From contig CACZOH010000235.1 in NCBI GenBank assembly GCA_902782785.1, positions 1 through 13,818 of the forward strand: a stretch of DNA of 13,818 bases, read 5' to 3'. The notes beneath the pieces are model-generated. The model saw only the letters and a list, made by a program, of their open reading frames with translations. It did not search any database and was not told the DNA's origin. The DNA comes from an uncultured Ruminococcus sp. (GTDB taxonomy: Bacteria > Bacillota > Clostridia > Oscillospirales > CAG-272). Made by a program: the position numbers and the translations under genes. Below, piece by piece: positions 7,361-13,818 of this stretch (position 1 is its first letter; each line of letters opens with the position of its first letter).

Positions 7361-9244
7361 ATGGCAAATCTTAAGCTTTCCCACATCTACAAGGTCTATG
7401 ATAACGGGCACAAGGCTGTGAACGATTTTTCGATAGACATAGCTGACAGGGAATTTATCGTTTTCGTCGGACCGTCCGGCTGCGGAAAATCAACGACGCT
7501 CCGTATGATAGCCGGTCTTGAAACGATAACCGCAGGAGATCTGTTTATCGGAGATACTCTTGTCAACGATATGGAACCGAAGGATCGCGATATCGCCATG
7601 GTGTTCCAGAGCTATGCTCTTTATCCGCATATGTCGGTTTACGAGAACATGGCTTTCGGTCTTCGCAACCGCAAAATGCCCGAGGCGGAAATCAAGGAGC
7701 GCGTGATGAAGGCGGCGAAAATGCTCGATATCGTCGACTACCTTGACCGCAAGCCGAAGCAGATGAGCGGCGGTCAGAGACAGCGTGTTGCGCTGGGACG
7801 CGCGCTCGTGCGCGACCCGAAGGTGTTTTTGCTCGACGAGCCGCTTTCAAACCTCGACGCAAAGCTCCGCGCGACGATGAGAGCCGAGATAACGGCGCTC
7901 CACAAGAGCCTCAACACCACGTTCATTTACGTAACGCACGACCAGGTGGAGGCCATGACGATGGGCACGAGGATAGTCGTCATGAAGCTCGGTTACGTTC
8001 AGCAGATAGACACGCCGATGAACCTTTACAACTCGCCGTACAATAAATTCGTCGCGGGCTTCATAGGCACGCCGCAGATGAATTTCTTTGACGTGACGCT
8101 GAAAAGAGACGGCGACAAGGTGGCGGTAACGTTTGCAAACGGCGACGTCATCTGCGTTCCGTACGAGGCGGTCTCAAAGATCGACGGCGGATATCTTGAC
8201 GGCAGCGTTCACGTGACGTTCGGCATACGCCCCGAGCATATAGATATAAGCGGAGACGGGGAAGGTCTCAAATTCGTCGTTACTGGTATCGAACGTCTCG
8301 GCAACGAAACGATCGTCTACGGCAAGCTCGGCGACAATCAGGGTGAGTACACGATGAAGGACGAGGGCAACGGCATAATCGTCAAGCTCATCGACCGCGA
8401 CGATATTTCCGTCGGCGACGTCGTTTACGCTCAGCCGAAGGCGGCGAAGCTCCATTTCTTCGACGCGGAGACCGAGATAACGCTTATGCATAAGATACCG
8501 CTTTACAACACGGTCGCGGCGGTTCTGGGCGGAGGAAAGCTCGGAACGCTCGGCACGGAGACGGCGCTGCCCGCCGCGATTGCAAAATACGTATCGGAGG
8601 GCGCGGTCGATCTTATCGTACCGCCCGAGGCGATAGTCAAAGGAGCCGATTTCCGTCTCAGAGCCGCAAAGATCGAGGACGTTGACGGAAAGAAGCTCGC
8701 ATACTTACAGAACGGCGACCACTACCTGTTCGCGCTTGTCGGAGACGATGTTTCCGAGGGAGACGATTACGGCTTCTCGATATTATTCGACAAGATAACC
8801 GTCAAGGCGAACGGAGAGGAGCTCGCTTCGCCGATCAGCGACGAGGTGTCGCTCGAGGGACGTTTCACCAAGAAGGAAACGCGCGAGGACGGCGAGAGAG
8901 TGCTCCGCTTCTTCTACAACGTCGCGGGCTACGCGATAGAAGCCGATAAAGAAAACGGATACAAGATAAATTCGATAGACAAGGATCACTGCTACGATTA
9001 CACGTACCGCTACGTCATAGACAGAGAAAAGATCCGCACGGCGAATGACGGCGAGGCGGGGCTTGACGTGACCGTGCTCGAGGAGCTCGATTACGGGAAC
9101 GCGAAGTACGCGAAGGTCAGAACGGGAGACGGTCAGGAATTTTTGATAAAGGCCGAGGGCGACGTTCCCGAAAAGCTCAGGCTCGCGTTTGACGGCAGTG
9201 ACGTGTCCGTATATTCAACCAGGATAGATATGAAGCTCTGCTGA
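7361..9244 (+). CDS. malK: MalK/UgpC-type sugar ABC transporter ATPase with long extra C-terminal region
   Basis: Cytoplasmic ATPase that powers maltodextrin import through the MalF/MalG-like permeases. The ATG at 7361 is chosen because GGAGG lies five bases upstream; an in-frame TTG at 7349 overlaps that site. The 627-residue protein has a complete nucleotide-binding domain: Walker A GPSGCGKST (37-45), Q-loop VFQSYALYPHMSV, signature SGGQRQR from Ser136, Walker B LLDEP (Asp159, Glu160) and H-loop His193. The usual TOBE domain runs from about 283 to 375, with GIRPEH at 288-293 and ending FFDAETEITL, which is where family members of about 370 residues normally stop. Another 252 residues follow, with what look like two more diverged TOBE-like repeats (about 416-485 and 551-627). 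Its stop overlaps the start of the next gene by one base. The sugar specificity is inferred from the operon. Confidence 0.9.
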   Translation: MANLKLSHIYKVYDNGHKAVNDFSIDIADREFIVFVGPSGCGKSTTLRMIAGLETITAGDLFIGDTLVNDMEPKDRDIAMVFQSYALYPHMSVYENMAFGLRNRKMPEAEIKERVMKAAKMLDIVDYLDRKPKQMSGGQRQRVALGRALVRDPKVFLLDEPLSNLDAKLRATMRAEITALHKSLNTTFIYVTHDQVEAMTMGTRIVVMKLGYVQQIDTPMNLYNSPYNKFVAGFIGTPQMNFFDVTLKRDGDKVAVTFANGDVICVPYEAVSKIDGGYLDGSVHVTFGIRPEHIDISGDGEGLKFVVTGIERLGNETIVYGKLGDNQGEYTMKDEGNGIIVKLIDRDDISVGDVVYAQPKAAKLHFFDAETEITLMHKIPLYNTVAAVLGGGKLGTLGTETALPAAIAKYVSEGAVDLIVPPEAIVKGADFRLRAAKIEDVDGKKLAYLQNGDHYLFALVGDDVSEGDDYGFSILFDKITVKANGEELASPISDEVSLEGRFTKKETREDGERVLRFFYNVAGYAIEADKENGYKINSIDKDHCYDYTYRYVIDREKIRTANDGEAGLDVTVLEELDYGNAKYAKVRTGDGQEFLIKAEGDVPEKLRLAFDGSDVSVYSTRIDMKLC

Positions 9245-9894
9245 TGAAGAACGGCCGGACTGAAACGAATATCGACGTGGAACCGAACTCAAAGCCGTAT
9301 CTGTTCAAGAGGATAATATCCGACGGGACCGACACGGCGGCGATATTCCTTCTGTTTTTGCTCATATCGTATCTTTTGTTCGCCTCCCCTCTTGCAGGCA
9401 CGTACAACGCGCATTATGAAAACGCCGAAAAGATAAAAAACGGCGTCGTGGCGGAGCTCGGGGAAGACGCACAGGCGATAACAGACAGGCTGAACGGCGA
9501 CGTCCGCTATAACGAGGAGCGGTTTGCGGCAAATCTTCACTCGTATCTTATAAAGCTTCTTGCGGGCTTTATCGCGGAGGCGGCGGTGCTTCTGCTCGTA
9601 CCTCTCGTATCGCGTGAGCGTGCGACGCCCGGGAAGCTTCTGACGGGGCTGATACCGTTCAATGAAAAAAGGCAGACGAAAGCCGCGTGTCCTGCGATAT
9701 TTTTGAGATTTTTATTCATTTTCATAATAGACAGCGCGATCTTCTATCTGTTTACGGGGATATTCACGTTTCTTCTTATCCCCGTGCTGCGGCTGATCGA
9801 AATGCTGTTCAACAAAAAAAACAAGACGGTCTGCGACGCCTTGACGGGCGTTATGATCATAGAAAAATTATCCTATAACGGAATAGATAAATAA
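9244..9894 (+). CDS. RDD-family membrane protein, unknown function
   Basis: A 216-residue membrane protein whose ATG shares its A with the stop of the ATPase gene (TGATG), implying coupled translation. The RDD pattern is visible: FKRIISDGTD at 21-30 (Arg23, Asp27), then TPGKLLTGL at 128-136, and KNKTVCDALTGVMII at 192-206 with Asp198 in the position of the family's conserved C-terminal Asp. Hydrophobic segments lie at about 30-52, 101-123 and 150-190; the last is long enough for two helices. A charged 48-residue loop separates the first two. RDD proteins are usually of unknown function, and some are proposed ion carriers. Nothing here shows what it does. It sits between malK and the binding protein gene, which is unusual in a sugar ABC operon. 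Confidence 0.8.
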   Translation: MKNGRTETNIDVEPNSKPYLFKRIISDGTDTAAIFLLFLLISYLLFASPLAGTYNAHYENAEKIKNGVVAELGEDAQAITDRLNGDVRYNEERFAANLHSYLIKLLAGFIAEAAVLLLVPLVSRERATPGKLLTGLIPFNEKRQTKAACPAIFLRFLFIFIIDSAIFYLFTGIFTFLLIPVLRLIEMLFNKKNKTVCDALTGVMIIEKLSYNGIDK

Positions 9895-9909
9895 ACGGAG
9901 GAAATTATA

Positions 9910-11334
9910 ATGAAAAAATTTATTGCGTTACTTCTCGTTCTTATTATGACCGCGGCTGTATTCGCCGCCTGCGGAGGATCGGGAGGAGACAATGTCATCC
10001 GTATCTGGGTCGGAGAGGAGTCTGTTGAATTTTATCAGACGCTCTGCGACGAATATCTGACGGCGCATCCCGATTTCGGCTATACGGTACAGGTCAAGGG
10101 CATGGATACCGGAGCTATCGCCGGCACCATTTCCACCGACCCGAAGGCGGCGGCTGATATATACACCGTCGCGCACGACAATATAGGCAAGCTCGCGTCC
10201 ACGCAGTGCGCAAAGCCGATAGGCGACGAGTCGCTCATAGCTCAGGTGCTTGCCGATAACCCCGAATCTTTCCAAAACGTCATTTACTCGACTTTAAACG
10301 GTCAGAAATATCTGTACGGCGTTCCGTATATCTCCCAGGCGCTTTTCCTGTACTACAACAAGGCGCTTGTGACTGAGGAACAGGCGAAGACGTTTGAGGG
10401 ACTGAGAGAAGCGGCGAAGGCGGCGGGAACGAAAGCCGTCACCGTAACGGGCGACGACGGATACAATATGTCCTTTGCATTGCTTGCGACAAAGGTTTCC
10501 GACCACAGCACGACCGTAAAAATCTACGAGGGCGCTGATTCCGTATCCGGCGGCTCAAAGGGGACCTCAAACTGCCAGGGCGACGATACCGTGGCGATCT
10601 TCAGATGGCTGCAGGAATACGCCGCGGATGAAAACGGCTTCAAATGGGCGTCTCCCGACGGCTGGGACGCCGACCTTGACAAATCGAACAACGGCGTGCT
10701 TGCCGTCATAGGCGGCGCGTGGCACTACAACACCGCGAAAGCCGCGCTCGGCGAAACGAACCTCGGCATCGCGCTTATCCCGACGTTCACGCTGACCGAA
10801 AAATCGGTTGAGGGACTGTCCGGCGTCAAAGCGGGCGACGTTTACAGAGGCGGCACGTTTGCGGACTGCAAGTGCTTTATGATAAACGCAAACTCCTCGA
10901 AGGATAAATACGCAAAAGAGCAGGAGCTCATAAAATTCATGTCGAATAAAGAGGCTCAGAACCGCTCGTACCTCGCCTGCCTGAACGTTCCGGCGTACGT
11001 CGGCGCGTCCGAATTCATAGAGCAGTGCTACAAGGACGGCAAGGTCACGGAGAGCCAGTACAATCTGGCGGCGATGCAGGTAAGCATGGCGGAATGGGGC
11101 ATCCCGCAGCCGTTCATCACCGGCACGCTCAACTCCTACTACTATTCAAAGAACGCTCCGTCCGTATTCCGCGCGATAGTCGATAAGACCGCGTACCCGA
11201 CGACGGGCGACACGATACTTTCCGAAACGGAAAGCCTTGCCGGCATACGAAAAGCCCTGTACCTTGCGGAATACCTCTGGATGCACGGCACAACGCCCAA
11301 GGAATTCCCGGCGACGCTCCCCGATCCCGCCTGA
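9910..11334 (+). CDS. malE: Maltodextrin-binding lipoprotein of the ABC importer (family 1 solute-binding protein)
   Basis: Captures maltodextrins outside the cell and hands them to the MalF/MalG-like channel. The start has GGAGG eight bases upstream. The signal peptide ends FAAC with Cys21 lipidated; Phe at the -3 position is a less usual lipobox residue. The mature protein begins with the typical fold pattern IRIWVGEESVEFYQTLCDEY and contains AADIYTVAHDNIGKLAS, YLYGVPYISQALFLYYNKAL and ELIKFMSNKEAQ, all characteristic of the MalE-type family. Aromatic residues are plentiful, as expected for a glucan site. The mature part has seven cysteines, which is many for this family. At 474 residues it is somewhat longer than Escherichia coli MalE. 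Maltodextrin as ligand is inferred from the neighbours; other oligosaccharides are possible. Confidence 0.87.
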   Translation: MKKFIALLLVLIMTAAVFAACGGSGGDNVIRIWVGEESVEFYQTLCDEYLTAHPDFGYTVQVKGMDTGAIAGTISTDPKAAADIYTVAHDNIGKLASTQCAKPIGDESLIAQVLADNPESFQNVIYSTLNGQKYLYGVPYISQALFLYYNKALVTEEQAKTFEGLREAAKAAGTKAVTVTGDDGYNMSFALLATKVSDHSTTVKIYEGADSVSGGSKGTSNCQGDDTVAIFRWLQEYAADENGFKWASPDGWDADLDKSNNGVLAVIGGAWHYNTAKAALGETNLGIALIPTFTLTEKSVEGLSGVKAGDVYRGGTFADCKCFMINANSSKDKYAKEQELIKFMSNKEAQNRSYLACLNVPAYVGASEFIEQCYKDGKVTESQYNLAAMQVSMAEWGIPQPFITGTLNSYYYSKNAPSVFRAIVDKTAYPTTGDTILSETESLAGIRKALYLAEYLWMHGTTPKEFPATLPDPA

Positions 11335-11382
11335 TCACGGTTTTCGTAAAATAAACATAATCGGATTTATTTGGAGGAAAAC

Positions 11383-12837
11383 ATGGGTACTGATGCAAAA
11401 CGGGACCGCAGAACGAAGCGGTCGGGTTTCTTCAGAAAGATCGGAAACGCTTTTTCCGAGTTCGGAAAGAGATTTACCGACGGATCGATAGGTACCAAGC
11501 TTTCACACTTTATATTCGGAGCGGGCAGCATTTACCACGGACAGATAATAAAGGGGATACTGTTCTTCCTCATACAGGCGGGCATCCTCGCCGTAATGAT
11601 ATTCTGTCCGTCGATAAACAACACGCCGTACGGATGGAAAGCGCTTGTAAACCTTTCGCTTAAGAACGTATCCGAGGGCGGCGTGTTCGACCCCGCCACG
11701 GGCGAAATGACGGTCGGCTCCGACTGTAAGCTGATGATACTGTTCGGCTTTGTCACAATAGCTTTGATATTCATATATTTCATAGTCTGGAATCTGAACA
11801 TCGCGTCGTCGTACAAGGCGGACAACGATAAAAAGGTCGGCAAAAAGCCGACGACGTTCAAAGAAGACTGCAAGCAGCTGCTTGACGGTAAATTCCACGT
11901 GATGATGCTGACGCCCACGTGCATCGCGGCGACCGTTTTCACGGTGCTGCCGACGATCTTCATGATCGCGCTCGCGTTTACGACGTACAATCAGGAGGAT
12001 ATGCACAAGCTCGGCACAAACCTGTTCAACTGGAACGGCATACAGAACTTCATCTCCGTTTTCACGGGCGAGGGCTCGCTCGGATTTGAGATAAAGAACA
12101 GATTCCTGCCCGTACTCGGCTGGACGTTCATCTGGGCGATATTCGCAACGCTGTCCTGCTATTTCGGCGGCATAATCCTGGCGCTTCTCATAAACAAAAA
12201 AGGTCTCAAGGGCAAAAAGGTGTTCCGTACGCTGTTCATCCTCACCATCGCCGTGCCGCAGTTCATTTCTCTTCTCGCGGTGCGCAACCTGCTCGGCGAA
12301 TACGGACCGATCAACTCGCTTCTGCAGAGCCTCGGATGGATACGGGAGCCGATAGGCTTTCTGGGACTCAAGGCGACGGACAGCGAGATACTTGCAAAGG
12401 TGATGGTCATTATAATAAATATGTGGGTCGGTATACCTTATACGATGCTTATGACGTCGGGTATACTGATGAACATACCGACAGACCTTTACGAGGCGGC
12501 GAGAGTCGACGGAACGTCAACGGTGAAGATGTTCTTCAAGATAACGCTGCCGTACGTAATATTCATCACCACGCCTTATCTCATATCGAGCTTTGTCGGA
12601 AATATAAACTCGTTCAACACGATATATCTTCTGACGGGAGGCGGACCGACATATCCCGGCTATCAGGCGGGCGGCACGGACCTGCTCGTGACGTGGCTGT
12701 ATAAGGTCACGATTGACAAGGGCTCGTATAATACGGGCGCGGTCATAGGTATCTTCACGTTCCTTATCACCGCAACGATAACGCTTATAACGTACAGGCG
12801 AAGCAAGGCGTACAATGAGGAGGATACTTTCCAATGA
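11383..12837 (+). CDS. malF: MalF-like maltodextrin ABC transporter permease
   Basis: One half of the membrane channel for maltodextrin import. The ATG at 11383 is chosen because GGAGG lies five bases upstream; an in-frame TTG at 11371 overlaps that site. The protein has 484 residues. After a basic N-terminus come two extra hydrophobic segments (about 43-74 and 116-142, separated by a 40-residue loop), beginning FGAGSIYHGQIIKGILFFL. The core permease helices follow from about residue 172. The cytoplasmic EAA loop that docks the ATPase is EAARVDG at 371-377, with the proline of ITLP at 390. The stretch LLTGGGPTYP is typical of MalF-type proteins. Its stop overlaps the start of malG by four bases (ATGA), so the two are translated together. 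The large periplasmic loop of E. coli MalF is absent. Confidence 0.9.
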   Translation: MGTDAKRDRRTKRSGFFRKIGNAFSEFGKRFTDGSIGTKLSHFIFGAGSIYHGQIIKGILFFLIQAGILAVMIFCPSINNTPYGWKALVNLSLKNVSEGGVFDPATGEMTVGSDCKLMILFGFVTIALIFIYFIVWNLNIASSYKADNDKKVGKKPTTFKEDCKQLLDGKFHVMMLTPTCIAATVFTVLPTIFMIALAFTTYNQEDMHKLGTNLFNWNGIQNFISVFTGEGSLGFEIKNRFLPVLGWTFIWAIFATLSCYFGGIILALLINKKGLKGKKVFRTLFILTIAVPQFISLLAVRNLLGEYGPINSLLQSLGWIREPIGFLGLKATDSEILAKVMVIIINMWVGIPYTMLMTSGILMNIPTDLYEAARVDGTSTVKMFFKITLPYVIFITTPYLISSFVGNINSFNTIYLLTGGGPTYPGYQAGGTDLLVTWLYKVTIDKGSYNTGAVIGIFTFLITATITLITYRRSKAYNEEDTFQ

Positions 12838-13769
12838 GTAATGATATCAAGATCAAAAAATTCAGCAGTCAGTCAAGGAACCGCCGCATAAGCCTCGCCG
12901 TGACGTATACGGTGCTGGCGGTAATGGCAGTCGTCTGGCTCATCCCGCTTCTGTGGATATTCATCTCGGCGTTCCGCTGCGAGTATCAGCCCGACGGTAC
13001 GTTCATCGGACGCGTAACGAGCAATTTCTTCCCGCGCGCGGTCGGTTTTGAGAATTTCAGACTGCTGTTCACTGAGAAGTATTACGGCGTTGACCACGCG
13101 TTTCTGCGCTGGATAGTGAATACGCTGATCATTTCCGTAATCGACTGTATCATTTCAACGTTTCTCGTGCTTTCCGTCGCGTACTGTATCGCAAAGCTGA
13201 AATTCAAACTGAGAAAAGCTTTCATGAACATAACGATGATACTGGGACTTTTCCCGGGCTTCATGAGCATGATAGCGATATACTTTTTGCTCAAATCCAT
13301 CGGACTTTCGGGCAACCCGGAGCACCCGGAGCTTTCGCTCGTCGGCCTCGTCCTCGCGTACAGTGCGGGCGCGGGCCTCGGCTTCCAGATAGCAAAGGGC
13401 TTCTTCGACGTCATACCGAACGCGCTCGTAGAGAGCGCAAAGCTTGACGGATGTACTAACTTCAAGGTGTTCTGGAAGATAATACTGCCGCTCGCAAAGC
13501 CGATAATCATTTATCAGGCGCTCATGAGCTTCACGGGACCGTGGATGGACTTCATATTCGCAAAGGTCATAATCGGCGCGGATAACGCGAAATACTGGAC
13601 GGTTTCCGTCGGACTTTACTCGATGCTGTTCGGAACGCACCCGGATACCAACCTGTTCACTCAGTTCGCCGCAGGCTGCGTCATAGTAGCGATCCCGATA
13701 GTCACACTGTTCATGTTCTTACAGAAGTACGACGTGGAAGGCGTGACCGCCGGCGCGGTAAAAGGATAG
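12834..13769 (+). CDS. malG: MalG-like maltodextrin ABC transporter permease
   Basis: Second half of the maltodextrin channel, 311 residues. AGGAGG inside the end of malF lies 10 bases before the ATG. Six hydrophobic helices are visible, the first at about residues 20-47 (LAVMAVVWLIPLLWIFISAF). The ATPase-docking EAA loop is ESAKLDG at 200-206, followed by IILP ending at 219. The C-terminus, VEGVTAGAVKG, closely matches the typical MalG tail that reaches the ATPase dimer. The length is normal for MalG. This is the last gene of the operon seen in the window; no terminator stem-loop follows in the remaining 49 bases, so the transcript may continue past the right edge. Confidence 0.93.
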   Translation: MSNDIKIKKFSSQSRNRRISLAVTYTVLAVMAVVWLIPLLWIFISAFRCEYQPDGTFIGRVTSNFFPRAVGFENFRLLFTEKYYGVDHAFLRWIVNTLIISVIDCIISTFLVLSVAYCIAKLKFKLRKAFMNITMILGLFPGFMSMIAIYFLLKSIGLSGNPEHPELSLVGLVLAYSAGAGLGFQIAKGFFDVIPNALVESAKLDGCTNFKVFWKIILPLAKPIIIYQALMSFTGPWMDFIFAKVIIGADNAKYWTVSVGLYSMLFGTHPDTNLFTQFAAGCVIVAIPIVTLFMFLQKYDVEGVTAGAVKG

Positions 13770-13805
13770 TCGATCAAAAAAAGCATAAGCAAGATAAAAA
13801 AATAA

Positions 13806-13815
13806 TTTGCGCAAA
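13806..13815. promoter_or_regulatory. TTTGCGCAAA palindrome at the right edge (possible LacI-type operator)
   Basis: A perfect ten-base palindrome with a central CG lies in AT-rich DNA 36 bases after the malG stop. Central-CG palindromes with TTTGC/GCAAA arms are typical of LacI/MalR-type operators, and MalR-type repressors often sit beside maltose operons. It could control the next gene to the right, which is outside the window. A ten-base palindrome alone is weak evidence. Confidence 0.3.
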
Positions 13816-13818
13816 ATA

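Noticed and set aside
9522..9536. TTTGCGGCAAA, resembling the palindrome at the right edge
   Set aside because: It lies inside the RDD coding sequence and its odd length breaks the central CG; probably chance.
11321..11344. Weak hairpin with TTTT after the binding protein gene
   Set aside because: Only two three-base stems with a two-base bulge can form, overlapping the stop codon. This is too weak to call a terminator.

Overview
The window looks like a chromosomal starch and maltodextrin utilisation locus from a single-membrane (monoderm) Firmicute, most likely an anaerobic, gut-type Clostridia. The evidence is four lipobox lipoproteins with no porin or TonB receptor, AGGAGG-type ribosome binding sites, sigma-A promoters with TTGACA and TATAAT boxes, and a moderate base composition with AT-rich intergenic DNA. 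ATA is a frequent isoleucine codon. I cannot name a genus. TGA, TAA and TAG are all used as stops, so the code is standard.

Layout. At the left edge a glycogen branching enzyme gene (glgB, N-terminal 286 codons only) runs leftward off the window. A 248-base AT-rich intergenic region (859-1106) holds a strong rightward promoter whose -35 box lies inside a perfect dyad, and a leftward -10 box for glgB. From there nine genes read rightward with short gaps or overlaps. They are: (1) a lipoprotein with a SusE/SusF-like C-terminal domain; (2) a strong stem-loop, then an AmyE-like alpha-amylase lipoprotein; (3) a type I pullulanase lipoprotein; (4) a small two-helix membrane protein with a PH-like tail; (5) a MalK/UgpC-type ABC ATPase with a C-terminal extension of about 250 residues; (6) an RDD-family membrane protein; (7) a family 1 solute-binding lipoprotein; (8) a MalF-like permease; (9) a MalG-like permease. 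The last 49 bases are AT-rich and end in a TTTGCGCAAA palindrome.

How the parts fit. The first lipoprotein probably holds starch at the cell surface. The amylase cuts alpha-1,4 bonds and the pullulanase alpha-1,6 bonds there. The binding protein captures the maltodextrins, MalF/MalG with the dedicated ATPase import them, and the divergent glgB links the sugar to glycogen. It resembles the Bacteroides Sus system in logic but is built from monoderm parts.

The least explained items are the three TOBE-like repeats in the ATPase, the two accessory membrane proteins either side of it, and the leading lipoprotein with its unassigned N-terminal domain. All protein family calls are from motif recognition by eye. 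No database search was run.
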